A stretch of DNA of 64,000 nucleotides from an uncultured Mediterraneibacter sp. (GTDB taxonomy: Bacteria > Bacillota > Clostridia > Lachnospirales > Lachnospiraceae), in contig CALWLJ010000009.1 in NCBI GenBank assembly GCA_944381495.1, positions 62,001-126,000 of the forward strand, written 5' to 3'. Of this stretch, positions 1 through 8,387 are shown in pieces (within the stretch, counting starts at the first letter, position 1; each line of letters opens with the position of its first letter). The position numbers and the translations under genes were made by a program. The notes beneath the pieces are model-generated. The model made no database searches. It saw only the letters and a list, made by a program, of their open reading frames with translations, and had not been told where the DNA came from.

Positions 1-35
1 ATGAGAATTTAAATTTTTATTTTGTTTATTATATC

Positions 36-64
36 TTCTCACTTTTCTGTCCAAATGCTATAAT
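36..64 (+). promoter_or_regulatory. Probable sigma-A promoter of the NSS transporter
   Basis: The -10 is a perfect TATAAT at 59-64. The -35 at 36-41 (TTCTCA) is poor but sits 17 bp away. The start codon follows about 37 nt later. The upstream neighbour is outside the window, so other promoters cannot be excluded. Confidence 0.5.
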
Positions 65-101
65 AGTTCGAGACAAACTTCAGAGAGGAAATTCATAAAC
101 T

Positions 102-1472
102 ATGAAATCAGATTCAGAATTTACTTCATTGAGTGTAACAGAAGATAAGTTTAATAACAAGTGGGGATTTATCATTTCCTGTATCGGAAGCGCCGTAGGG
201 ATGGCCAACATCTGGATGTTTCCTTACAGGATCGGTGAGTTCGGCGGCGCCGCCTTTCTCATTCCCTACCTGATCTTCGTACTGCTTCTGGGTTTTACCG
301 GGGTGATTGGAGAAATGGCATTCGGCCGTGCAATGCAGTCTGGTCCGCTTGGCGCTTTCCGAAAAGCTTTCTCAATGGCGGCCGCTAAGAAAGGATATTC
401 TGAAAAAGCAGGCGCCAGAGTCGGGACAGCGATCGGTCTGCTCCCTGTTATCGGCTCACTTGGAATAGCAATCGGCTATAGTGTCATTATCGGATGGATC
501 CTTAAGTTTCTTGCAGATTCCTTTACAGGCAATATCCTGAACTCTGAGGATCCAGCTGTTGTTTTCGGCTCCCTCTCACAGAATTTCGGGAGCATTCCCT
601 GGCATTTAGCCGGACTTATTATTGTCCTTGTCTTCATGTCTTTTGGCATTTCAAAAGGCATTGAGAAGGTTAACCGGATCATGATGCCTGCTTTTTACAT
701 TCTCTTCTTTTTTCTAGCGGTACGGGTGGCGCTTCTCGACGGTGCTGCAGAGGGATATACCTACCTGTTCCAGCCCGACTGGTCTGCAATGGCAGATCCG
801 CAGACATGGGTGTACGCCATGGGACAGGCGTTCTTCTCGCTATCCATTGCAGGAAGCGGAACCGTAGTATATGGCAGTTATCTGAAGTCAGATGTTGATG
901 TTGTAAGCAGTGCGAAATACGTTGCAATATTCGACACCTGCGCGGCTCTTCTCGCCGGCATAGTTATTATTCCAGCCGTATTTGCATTTAATATGGAACC
1001 CAACTCCGGGCCGGGACTTCTTTTTATCACGATTCCTGCCGTAATCCGAAGCATCCCCTTCGGTCAGATATTTGCGATCCTGTTTTTCATCGCTGTTCTT
1101 TTTGCCGGAATGACATCGCTGATGAATTTGCTGGAAAGCCCTGTGGAAGCCTTACAGAAATGGTTCGGGTGGTCCAGGCGCAGCTGTATCATACTTATTG
1201 GAGCTGTGACTGCAGGCATCGGAATTTTTGTAGAAGGGGACCTTGTCAGCCCTTGGATGGATACCATTTCAATTTATGTCATCCCTCTTGGCGCGGTTCT
1301 TGCCGGAATTACCATGTTCTGGATCTGCGGCAAAACGTTTGCGCGGAACGCGGTTCAGCTTGGCAGAAAGCGCACACTTGGAAAATGGTTTGAGCCAATG
1401 ACAAAATATGTTTTTTGCGGCGTAGCTGTGCTCGTATATATCCTTGGGATTTTCTTCGGAGGCATCGGCTAA
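102..1472 (+). CDS. Sodium-dependent transporter, neurotransmitter:sodium symporter (NSS/SNF) family
   Basis: This is a 456-residue polytopic inner-membrane protein that probably imports an amino acid or amine with sodium. TM1 carries GSAVGMANIWMFPY at residues 29-42, the family's unwound sodium/substrate-binding segment. About 11-12 hydrophobic segments follow, the usual bacterial NSS length. A second glycine-rich stretch near residue 245 (SLSIAGSG) matches the TM6 substrate-site region. An AGAGGAAA ribosome binding site lies about 10 nt before the ATG. The gene stands alone on the plus strand and ends before a perfect 12-bp hairpin. The exact substrate cannot be told from sequence. Confidence 0.93.
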   Translation: MKSDSEFTSLSVTEDKFNNKWGFIISCIGSAVGMANIWMFPYRIGEFGGAAFLIPYLIFVLLLGFTGVIGEMAFGRAMQSGPLGAFRKAFSMAAAKKGYSEKAGARVGTAIGLLPVIGSLGIAIGYSVIIGWILKFLADSFTGNILNSEDPAVVFGSLSQNFGSIPWHLAGLIIVLVFMSFGISKGIEKVNRIMMPAFYILFFFLAVRVALLDGAAEGYTYLFQPDWSAMADPQTWVYAMGQAFFSLSIAGSGTVVYGSYLKSDVDVVSSAKYVAIFDTCAALLAGIVIIPAVFAFNMEPNSGPGLLFITIPAVIRSIPFGQIFAILFFIAVLFAGMTSLMNLLESPVEALQKWFGWSRRSCIILIGAVTAGIGIFVEGDLVSPWMDTISIYVIPLGAVLAGITMFWICGKTFARNAVQLGRKRTLGKWFEPMTKYVFCGVAVLVYILGIFFGGIG

Positions 1473-1515
1473 GAAATAGAAATGAAAGCCCATTGCCTTT
1501 CATTATCAGTCAATA

Positions 1516-1557
1516 ATCAGGGCAGAGGTTCTTGTTTATCCGAATCTCTGCCCTGAT
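1516..1557. terminator. Perfect 12-bp hairpin between convergent genes
   Basis: ATCAGGGCAGAG at 1516-1527 pairs exactly with CTCTGCCCTGAT at 1546-1557. It lies between the transporter stop (1472) and the DegV stop (1602), so it probably ends both transcripts. T-runs on either side are weak. A smaller hairpin (AATGAAAG/CTTTCATT) precedes it at about 1480-1503. Confidence 0.65.
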
Positions 1558-1601
1558 CTCTGTCTTATTCTATTTTCAATTTTCTCTGCAAATCAGATAA
1601 A

Positions 1602-2465
1602 TCATCGTTTGCTTCCCATGCAGAATACCGCTACAACTCCCGGACCTGTATGACTACCGATAACAGTCCCGATATTATTGATCAGTATATTATCAATTCC
1701 CATTTTCTCCCGAACAAGCTTCGCCACATATTCCGCATCTTCCAGACAATCCCCATGGGTGATCATAATAATGTCGTTATCCCAACCTTTTGCCTGCTCG
1801 ACAGCCATATCAACAATCTTGTTCAAAGATTTCTTTCTCCCCCGTTCTTTGCCGATCACCTGGAGCTTGCCGTTATTATCCATATGTATGATCGGCTTGA
1901 TCTGGACGAGAGTCCCAAGAACAGCCGTTGTCTTTGAAATTCTTCCACCCCGGTGCAGATGATTCAGATCATCAACCGTTACATCATGACAGATATGAAG
2001 CTTATTCTCCTCAACCCAGGCAGCAACCTCATCAATCGTCTTGCCCCGCTCTTTCAGCTGAAGCGTCTTATATAAAAGAAGCCCCTCGCCCAGGCAGGCA
2101 CACAGCGTATCAATAATGATAATCTTCGCTTCCGGATATTTCTCGGATAATTCTTCCCCGGCAATTCTCATACTGTTATATGTGCCGCTTAAGCCAGATG
2201 AAAATCCAAGATGAAGAATGTCCTTTCCCTCTTTCAGGAATGGTTCGAGCATTCCGACCGCCTCATCCGGATTAATCTGTGATGTAACGGACATATGGCC
2301 TTCCCGCAGTTTTGCAAAAAACTCTTTTGCCGAAAGGCCGTACATATCTGTATATGTTTCGCCGTCAATTGTATATTTTAAAGGAATCACCGGGACATTC
2401 CGTTCCTCAAGCCATTCCCTCGGCAGATCCACGGTACTATTGACTGTAATAACATACTCTCTCAT
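1602..2465 (-). CDS. DegV family fatty-acid-binding protein
   Basis: DegV proteins bind a fatty acid between two alpha/beta domains. The FakB members present it to the kinase FakA for phosphorylation and entry into phospholipid synthesis. The 287 residues are normal for the family. Residues 61-66 (TSQINP) and 89-96 (SSGLSGTY) match the conserved ligand-contacting loops, and the HRGGRIS segment near residue 172 is also typical. The start has a GGGAGGAA ribosome binding site. It is monocistronic, with its own promoter upstream. FakA is not in the window, and the bound lipid is unknown. Confidence 0.92.
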   Translation of the reverse strand: MREYVITVNSTVDLPREWLEERNVPVIPLKYTIDGETYTDMYGLSAKEFFAKLREGHMSVTSQINPDEAVGMLEPFLKEGKDILHLGFSSGLSGTYNSMRIAGEELSEKYPEAKIIIIDTLCACLGEGLLLYKTLQLKERGKTIDEVAAWVEENKLHICHDVTVDDLNHLHRGGRISKTTAVLGTLVQIKPIIHMDNNGKLQVIGKERGRKKSLNKIVDMAVEQAKGWDNDIIMITHGDCLEDAEYVAKLVREKMGIDNILINNIGTVIGSHTGPGVVAVFCMGSKR

Positions 2466-2526
2466 TTCTGCTTCCTCCCGTATTCTGATATGCTTCCAAA
2501 TAAATCAGAAGATAATTTCCTTTTCT

Positions 2527-2555
2527 ATCATATCATCATTTTGCTGATATCGCAA
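2527..2555 (-). promoter_or_regulatory. Sigma-A promoter of the DegV gene
   Basis: Read on the minus strand: -35 TTGCGA (2550-2555), 17-bp spacer, -10 TATGAT (2527-2532). The distance to the start codon at 2465 is about 60 nt. Confidence 0.6.
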
Positions 2556-2597
2556 AAGATTTTAGAGATAACAGAAATATCCGGATAAAACATATCT

Positions 2598-3965
2598 CTA
2601 GTTTAACTTAATATTCAGATAATTTCTTCCGGACAGTGTCTTGTTAAACGCAAGGAAACAGAATACCAGAATGCATCCTGCAATAAAACCGTATAAATTA
2701 AAGCATGCAGTCAGCACAAGCAACATCAAACGCATAAACTTCAACGCATATCCAAGTTCAAAATTAGGCTGTGTATAATTTGCTACGGCAACGAAGGCCA
2801 TGTATAACATCACCTCGCTGTTAAACCACCCAGATTGAACCGAAAATTCTCCCATGACAATACCTGCAATAACACTTAGAGGTGTACTGAGCATTGTTGG
2901 CGTATTCATAGCCGCCAGTCTCAGACCGTCTATGGAAAGCTCCAGAACCAGAAACTGAAATATAAGCGGTATATTCACGGTATCCTGCACTGCAACAAAT
3001 TCAAAAGCCTTAGGCAGCCAGTCCTCATTCTGCATAAAAAGGAGATATAGTGGAGTGAAAAATACCGTTGCAATTGTGATCAGGGTCCTCGTTATTTTCA
3101 GATAAACTGAGGTAAGCGTCGGAAAATAATAGTCATTTGCTTCCTCAATCATGTCCAGAATAGACGTGGGAAGCACCATAGCAGAAGGTGAATTATCTAC
3201 CAGAATCACAACCTTGCCTTCCAGAATGCAGGCTGCCGCGGTATCCGGACGTTCTGTAAATTTAAATTTAGGGAACGGATTGAACCATTTTCTTTTAAAC
3301 AGCGCTTCCGCAAGACTTTGCTGATTCATTCGCAGATCTCCTACATTCAGACTGGTGATCCGCTGTTTCAGATTGTCCAGAAGCCCTTCATCCACTCGGT
3401 CCTGCATATAGCAGATAGCGATATCTGTACGGGAAGACTGCCCTGCCTCTGTCATTTCCATTACCAGATGAGGATCACGAATCCGTCGTCTGATCAGCGC
3501 CGTATTGAATACAATTGTTTCTACAAATCCATCCCGGGATCCTCTTAATGATTTATCCTTATCCGGTTCATCCACACTTCTTGCCGGATAAGTACGACAG
3601 TCAATGCAGATACATTCCGCATATCCTTCAATAAACAGAACCGCTGCGCCGGACAGTACATTCCGCAGTACTTCATCAAAGTCCTCCAGTATATCTACCT
3701 CCACATATGGCACATGTCTTTTTATAAACTCCTCTGCATCATCCGGCATATCTTCTTCTGTCACCGACAGAAATGAATCCATCAGCTTCAGCATTGCTTC
3801 ATCTTTGATAAAACCATCAATATAGTAAAATACAGCCTGTTTTTCCCCAATCACCACTTCCCGGCGGATAATATCAAAGCTCTCTGTAACCGGCAGGATC
3901 TCATTCATATATGTGATGTTTTCTTCAAAAGATGCACTTATCTTCTTTTCGTTTTTTCTGACCAT
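2598..3965 (-). CDS. Spore germination protein, GerAA family (orphan A subunit)
   Basis: GerAA proteins are the large subunit of spore inner-membrane nutrient germinant receptors. This 455-residue protein has the family plan: a soluble N-terminal half (residues 1-280) with the FIEGYAE and SVDEPDKDKSLRGSRDGF motifs, then about five membrane segments. The start at 3965 is chosen because AAAGGA lies 9 nt ahead; an in-frame ATG at 3998 lacks one. No GerAB or GerAC partner gene is adjacent, which is unusual for a functional receptor. The gap to the upstream sortase gene holds a candidate sigma-G promoter, so it may be transcribed apart from the pilus operon. Confidence 0.9.
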   Translation of the reverse strand: MVRKNEKKISASFEENITYMNEILPVTESFDIIRREVVIGEKQAVFYYIDGFIKDEAMLKLMDSFLSVTEEDMPDDAEEFIKRHVPYVEVDILEDFDEVLRNVLSGAAVLFIEGYAECICIDCRTYPARSVDEPDKDKSLRGSRDGFVETIVFNTALIRRRIRDPHLVMEMTEAGQSSRTDIAICYMQDRVDEGLLDNLKQRITSLNVGDLRMNQQSLAEALFKRKWFNPFPKFKFTERPDTAAACILEGKVVILVDNSPSAMVLPTSILDMIEEANDYYFPTLTSVYLKITRTLITIATVFFTPLYLLFMQNEDWLPKAFEFVAVQDTVNIPLIFQFLVLELSIDGLRLAAMNTPTMLSTPLSVIAGIVMGEFSVQSGWFNSEVMLYMAFVAVANYTQPNFELGYALKFMRLMLLVLTACFNLYGFIAGCILVFCFLAFNKTLSGRNYLNIKLN

Positions 3966-4025
3966 AGAACAGCATTCCTTTCTGCAGACCCGATGCATTT
4001 CGTTATGTTTCAGATCATCTGCATT

Positions 4026-4055
4026 TAGATTGCCCGGACCGGGAGGAATTTATGC
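4026..4055 (-). promoter_or_regulatory. Candidate sigma-G (forespore) promoter of gerAA-like gene
   Basis: On the minus strand GCATA (4051-4055), an 18-bp spacer and CAATCTA (4026-4032) resemble the sigma-G pattern of GNATR, 17-18 bp, CATNNTA with one mismatch. Placement about 60 nt before a germination gene supports it. The match is short and could be chance. Confidence 0.4.
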
Positions 4056-4068
4056 GGATAAGCGTATG

Positions 4069-4818
4069 TCACAGGATATATTTTTCTTCTGTCACTGCAA
4101 AATGTACCGTCAGTCTTTGATCCGAACCGGCGGAACCGATGCATGTAGCAAGGGTAAAAATCTGGTTGCCTCTCTCTTTTCCATTAAAATCCGCTGTATT
4201 TCTCGAACTTAGTTTCTCAGCAAGTTCATTAACAAACGTTTGAGTATTTAATTGGTTCAGTTCAAATACAGAATCATATTTACCGCACCGGAAAACCGAA
4301 TACAAGGTTCCATGTTTCGTGCGCTCCGGCGTATAAAGGTATAAATCTCTGCAGTCAGATGCATAATTCCCTGTCAAATATTGCTTTAGCCTGCCGAACA
4401 TCTGTCCCGAGATCATGTTATGGCCGAATATACAGACATGCCCGTCTTCTGACAGATCCGCACCTGCATATGTAAACAGTGATCCGCTCCGGGATAAATT
4501 TCCTGCGAAGTCCTTTTCCAGATATTCCGTATCTGTTACACCGGAAAGGATCGGATAATCAATCCCTGTTCCCGGTATGTAAATCCATCCTGCAATATCA
4601 GGATTTATTTTTCTCAGTCTTTCAAAATCAATTCTTCTGTTCATTGGATCATCCGGATCAATTCCCTGGTTTTTCTCCGGGACCAGAATCGCTATGGATC
4701 TGAGCCCGGTGTTTTCTTCCTCAATACATTGAAAGCTCCACAGTTCGCTTATTCCCATGATCAGCAAGATGACCAGAGCAGGAATCAGAACCGCAATCAT
4801 TACTCTTCTCTGCTTCAT
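4069..4818 (-). CDS. Class B sortase
   Basis: This is a membrane-anchored cysteine transpeptidase of 249 residues with one N-terminal membrane segment (about 7-25). The class B signature DFERLRKINPDIAGWIYIPG follows. The catalytic triad is visible: His133 in FGHNM, Cys226 in TLATC (usual form TLSTC) and Arg235 in SDQRL. Translation is coupled to the minor pilin gene by an ATGA overlap at 4815-4818, and its own ribosome binding site is weak. Being last in the pilus operon and right behind the APQTG minor pilin, it is likely the enzyme that joins the pilus base to peptidoglycan. That role is inferred. Confidence 0.92.
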   Translation of the reverse strand: MKQRRVMIAVLIPALVILLIMGISELWSFQCIEEENTGLRSIAILVPEKNQGIDPDDPMNRRIDFERLRKINPDIAGWIYIPGTGIDYPILSGVTDTEYLEKDFAGNLSRSGSLFTYAGADLSEDGHVCIFGHNMISGQMFGRLKQYLTGNYASDCRDLYLYTPERTKHGTLYSVFRCGKYDSVFELNQLNTQTFVNELAEKLSSRNTADFNGKERGNQIFTLATCIGSAGSDQRLTVHFAVTEEKYIL

Positions 4819-5651
4819 TGCTGTTCTTTTTTTCTTTCTATATATTCCTTGCAGACAATAAAAAGGAGTGTTACAAGAATAATACCTGCACATCCAAGCT
4901 GGCGCGCTATCGGGCTGTCAATTCCTGTCTGCGGCGCTTCCTTTCTTTCTGCCTCCGGCTGCTGTTTCGGCGAATGCTTGGGGATAACTTCAATATCATA
5001 CAGCATTTTTCCTGATTCTTCGCTCCAGTTCGGAACAGAAACAAGAAAAGGGGTAATCTCATCATAATGTTCACCGGAAGATGCCTGGATGAGATAAATG
5101 CCTTTCTGAAGATCATCAAAATAAAGTATCCCCTCACTGTCTGTCGTTCCCCTATATATATCTGGATGCTTATCGGATGCAGCCTTCCCTTCGGATACAG
5201 TGATATTGCTGCCTGCTTCTGATATCTTCCGGGCTGCCTGTTCAAGTTCCGTTGCATTTTTCAACTGGTTCAGATCCAGGTCCATATCACTGTAGCGATC
5301 TGTCAGGACATATCTTCCATTCTGAATATCTCCCACTTTTTCACAGGTTATCTCTACGCCACTTTTCGACGTCCCTTCTGAGCCATTCGTCAATACGATC
5401 CGTATAGTGCCGCTCATATCATATGCTGACTGCAGTTTATTGCTGTCCGGCAGTCCCCGCTCTCCTTCATTTCCTGTGAGGTCAACTGTCAGTGCAGCAT
5501 CGAATTCACCCGCTAACGGTATACTTCCGATATCTCCGGCGCCTTCTCTGCTTTCCTGTTCCGCTGCTGCGGCCGGAAGTACTGCGGCAAATATGATCAT
5601 TCCCATGATAACGCCTGCCAGCTTTACTGATTTTTTTATATTTCTGAGCAT
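4815..5651 (-). CDS. Minor pilin / pilus-base protein with APQTG anchor
   Basis: A 278-residue secreted protein. It has a signal peptide with a basic start (LRNIKKSVK) and a cleavage region near AAAAEQ, about residue 30. A Cna-B-like segment at about residues 165-205 contains GILYFDDLQKGIYLIQ. The C-terminal sorting signal is APQTG (239-243), a hydrophobic segment and an ERKKEQQ tail. GGAGGG lies 9 nt before the start, so the start at 5651 is firm even though it lies inside the sortase C gene. The small size and position between the two sortases suggest a basal subunit. Confidence 0.85.
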   Translation of the reverse strand: MLRNIKKSVKLAGVIMGMIIFAAVLPAAAAEQESREGAGDIGSIPLAGEFDAALTVDLTGNEGERGLPDSNKLQSAYDMSGTIRIVLTNGSEGTSKSGVEITCEKVGDIQNGRYVLTDRYSDMDLDLNQLKNATELEQAARKISEAGSNITVSEGKAASDKHPDIYRGTTDSEGILYFDDLQKGIYLIQASSGEHYDEITPFLVSVPNWSEESGKMLYDIEVIPKHSPKQQPEAERKEAPQTGIDSPIARQLGCAGIILVTLLFIVCKEYIERKKEQQ

Positions 5652-6462
5652 ATTTCTTTTCCCTCCAATCCCATAATTTCACAACAAATATTACTCCTGC
5701 AAGAATAAACGGAAAAAGGATAAAGAAGCATTCTCTTCCGGATGGGATGCCGGCGGATATTGCTTCATATTCTGTTTCTTCATAAGGAACACGTTCTCCA
5801 TGAACGACCAGACGATGGGTATTCAGGCCGTAGGGCGTACAAGTGACAAGCGAACACTCATCACGGCCCGGAGAAATGCCCAGAATATCCGTATTATCCG
5901 GTTCTACAATTTCTGTATTAAAAACGCGGTATGCAAGTGTCTGTCCCATCACATTCAGGAAAAACAGATCTCCTGCCGCGAGCTCGTCCAGACGTGTGAA
6001 AAGACTGGCTCCAGGCAATCCCCGGTGTCCTGTAAGAACGCAATGTGTGTTTTCCCCTCCGACAGGCAGACTGGTCCCCTGCTGATGGCCCGCTCCGCCG
6101 GACAGTACTTCTTCTGAGGTTCCGTGATAAATCGGGAGATCTACATCTATTCTGGGAATCTCTATACTGCCCATGACCGAATTCGATTGATTCAGGATAC
6201 TCTGATAGCTTTCGTCGCTCAGAATATTCTCATCCATATTGTCAACTACTGCCCCTGCAGACTGAAACAGCATACTGTTGTATTCCTGTGCCCGCTGAAT
6301 CTCTTTCTCTTTTTCCTCTTTATTGTTTTTCTTTATTTCCGATTGATATGATGCAATAATATTACTCTGATGGTACCGTTGAATCATATTTCCGACCGAC
6401 GGATACAGAAGCAGGAAAAATCCAATTGCCATAACAAATCTTATGGTCCACTTCTTCCTCAT
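5506..6462 (-). CDS. Class C (pilin-polymerising) sortase
   Basis: Class C sortases link pilins through isopeptide bonds between the LPXTG threonine and a pilin lysine. This 318-residue protein has an N-terminal membrane segment, then IEIPRIDVDLPIYHGTS. The triad is His146 in TGHRGLPG, Cys208 in TCTPYG and Arg217 in NTHRL. A second membrane segment (about 246-270) follows. The start at 6462 overlaps the major pilin stop as ATGA. The usual DPF/DPW lid motif is not evident. Unusually, the reading frame runs 146 bp into the minor pilin gene, giving a basic cytoplasmic tail of about 50 residues. Confidence 0.93.
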   Translation of the reverse strand: MRKKWTIRFVMAIGFFLLLYPSVGNMIQRYHQSNIIASYQSEIKKNNKEEKEKEIQRAQEYNSMLFQSAGAVVDNMDENILSDESYQSILNQSNSVMGSIEIPRIDVDLPIYHGTSEEVLSGGAGHQQGTSLPVGGENTHCVLTGHRGLPGASLFTRLDELAAGDLFFLNVMGQTLAYRVFNTEIVEPDNTDILGISPGRDECSLVTCTPYGLNTHRLVVHGERVPYEETEYEAISAGIPSGRECFFILFPFILAGVIFVVKLWDWREKKYAQKYKKISKAGRRYHGNDHICRSTSGRSSGTGKQRRRRRYRKYTVSG

Positions 6463-8387
6463 AGTGCCCGCCTTTTCCGGTTCTGCTTTTTTCCGGCCTT
6501 TCCTCTTTTTATGCTCCTGAAAAATGTTCCGCAAACAAGGATTGCTCCCACCCCTATCAGTACAGGCATTGCTGCGGATCCTGTAGTCGGAAGTCTGCTT
6601 CCTGTTCTATTGATGACTCTCAGATCCATGGTCCCTTCTTCCGTATCTGTATTCAAGGTCACTTCTTCCACACTGTGCAGGCCTTCATAGAATTCTCTGA
6701 TATGCGCTTCTGCCTTCAACTCCTTCAGGACTTCAGAAGATGCGCCTTCGCCCGGTATATAATTATTTCTGTCCGATGTATATTGAGGGGAGACAGTGAG
6801 TACGACCGGTTCCGTAAGCTGTCTGTATCCGGCCGGAGCTGATATCTCCTTCAAATAATAGACTCCCTGGTCAAGACCATAGATTGTAAAGTTGCCATCT
6901 TCAGATGAGCTCATCTCTGCGGCTTCTTCCGGTACCACACCTCCTGTATGATCCTCTCCGCCCAGACTGTCCCGGTTTATGATAATATAACTTCCTGACT
7001 CGCTTGGCTTTGCTTTCACAAACACCTCATTTCTGCACGCTTCATCACTATACAGGCGAAATCTGGCTCCTTCCAGCGGGAGGCCTGTCTCATTAATCTT
7101 GGATCCACACAGCTGAAAGGTGAAGCAGACAACTGTATCCCACGGGGTATAGCCTGTCTCTCCTTTGCCCTGTGTATCGGCATCATTTGAGAACTCAAGT
7201 CTGACATTATTTTCAAATCCCGGCCTTCCGGTACGGTCGGCAGCAAGATCATTGAGGACAGTCTCATACGTTAGAGTAACCGTCATGCCGGAATAATCAT
7301 TATGTCCCAGATGATCCTTCTTATCAAACTCCCGGTCTGCAATCTGCTTGATATCTTCAACTTCGATCACAAAAGTATCTCCCGGATCCATATAAGCGGA
7401 ATCTGTAATAACATTATATTCATCGTTTTTCAGGCTATACGCCTTTTTCCCGTCAGATACTGTTATCTGTATCCTGTTTTTATCGTTTTGAAATGTAAGT
7501 GCCTCATCCATCTGGTCATGCCACGCATAGTAGTAGGTATCATACCCATTCATATTACTGATCGATGACTCAAATTTGTACGGTATTGTCTGACCGATCT
7601 CATAATCTCCAATGTCATTCCAGCCATCGCTGCCTACAGCATCCACCTTATCATCTTCCTTTATCTTTTTTACGATGTCGGGATAGTCGGATTTTATATG
7701 TATTGAAGCTGAAGGAGCGGCAGTATCAACCATGCATAGAGAAGCGGCATACCAGTCACCGCCGTCAGCATCGCTGCCGGACACCTCATCAATAACATAA
7801 TATCCATATTGAAGTCCGGAAACAGCGATCGCATTATCTGTATCTGTACTGTCCACATAGAAATATTCTCCGCTTATTCCCTGACTCTTTATTTCATCGC
7901 GCAGATCCTCTACAAAATATCGGAATTCAGAATAGTATCCTTCTGTCTTCTTCCCCGCATCTGCTTTAATTCCACCGTTTAGCGACTGAATATAATCTAT
8001 AATCTGGTACTCTGTTATCTGTAAAGCATCCTGCTCTGCATTCTCAGGTGTACTCAGTGCTTTCCACGTTACATTCTGCAGTGCCAGTTTATATTTTTCA
8101 TTAAATGTATAGTTTACTGATTCACTGTTTTCCGCTTTTTCCACATGAAAGAGCTGAAACATCTCAAAACGCTTTCCTGATAAAGACTGTCCTTTGTTTC
8201 CGATAATCGTAATCTCCGCACTGCCTTGTCCAAGATCAACTCTTCCGTTATATACTGTATGTCCTCCGCTTATATCAGCAGATAATTTTGCCGCCAGAAC
8301 AGTGCTGTCCCCACACCATCCGCACAATGGCATGACCACAGCGATCATAGTACAGATACTTAAAATTTTTATTCGTTTTCTAGTCAT
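6459..8387 (-). CDS. Major pilin, isopeptide-forming fimbrial (SpaA/D2 type) with LPTTG anchor
   Basis: The 642-residue protein has a signal peptide (about 1-30). An N-terminal domain is followed by a stretch with YPDIVKK, which probably holds the polymerising lysine. D2-type domains with YETVLNDLA come next. A Cna-B domain at about 430-525 (GARFRLYSDEAC ... GVYYLKEISAPAGY) precedes LPTTG at 599-603, a membrane segment and a basic tail. The ATG at 8387 is preferred because AGGAGG lies 6 nt ahead, while another ATG abuts that site. It overlaps the adhesin stop by 8 nt. As the longest repeated-domain pilin directly before sortase C, it is the likely shaft subunit. Confidence 0.9.
   Translation of the reverse strand: MTRKRIKILSICTMIAVVMPLCGWCGDSTVLAAKLSADISGGHTVYNGRVDLGQGSAEITIIGNKGQSLSGKRFEMFQLFHVEKAENSESVNYTFNEKYKLALQNVTWKALSTPENAEQDALQITEYQIIDYIQSLNGGIKADAGKKTEGYYSEFRYFVEDLRDEIKSQGISGEYFYVDSTDTDNAIAVSGLQYGYYVIDEVSGSDADGGDWYAASLCMVDTAAPSASIHIKSDYPDIVKKIKEDDKVDAVGSDGWNDIGDYEIGQTIPYKFESSISNMNGYDTYYYAWHDQMDEALTFQNDKNRIQITVSDGKKAYSLKNDEYNVITDSAYMDPGDTFVIEVEDIKQIADREFDKKDHLGHNDYSGMTVTLTYETVLNDLAADRTGRPGFENNVRLEFSNDADTQGKGETGYTPWDTVVCFTFQLCGSKINETGLPLEGARFRLYSDEACRNEVFVKAKPSESGSYIIINRDSLGGEDHTGGVVPEEAAEMSSSEDGNFTIYGLDQGVYYLKEISAPAGYRQLTEPVVLTVSPQYTSDRNNYIPGEGASSEVLKELKAEAHIREFYEGLHSVEEVTLNTDTEEGTMDLRVINRTGSRLPTTGSAAMPVLIGVGAILVCGTFFRSIKRGKAGKKQNRKRRAL

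Noticed and set aside
4818..4893. Extended start for the class B sortase at 4893
   Set aside because: The extra 25 codons lie inside the minor pilin gene, and the ATGA overlap at 4818 with a membrane anchor right after it is the natural start.
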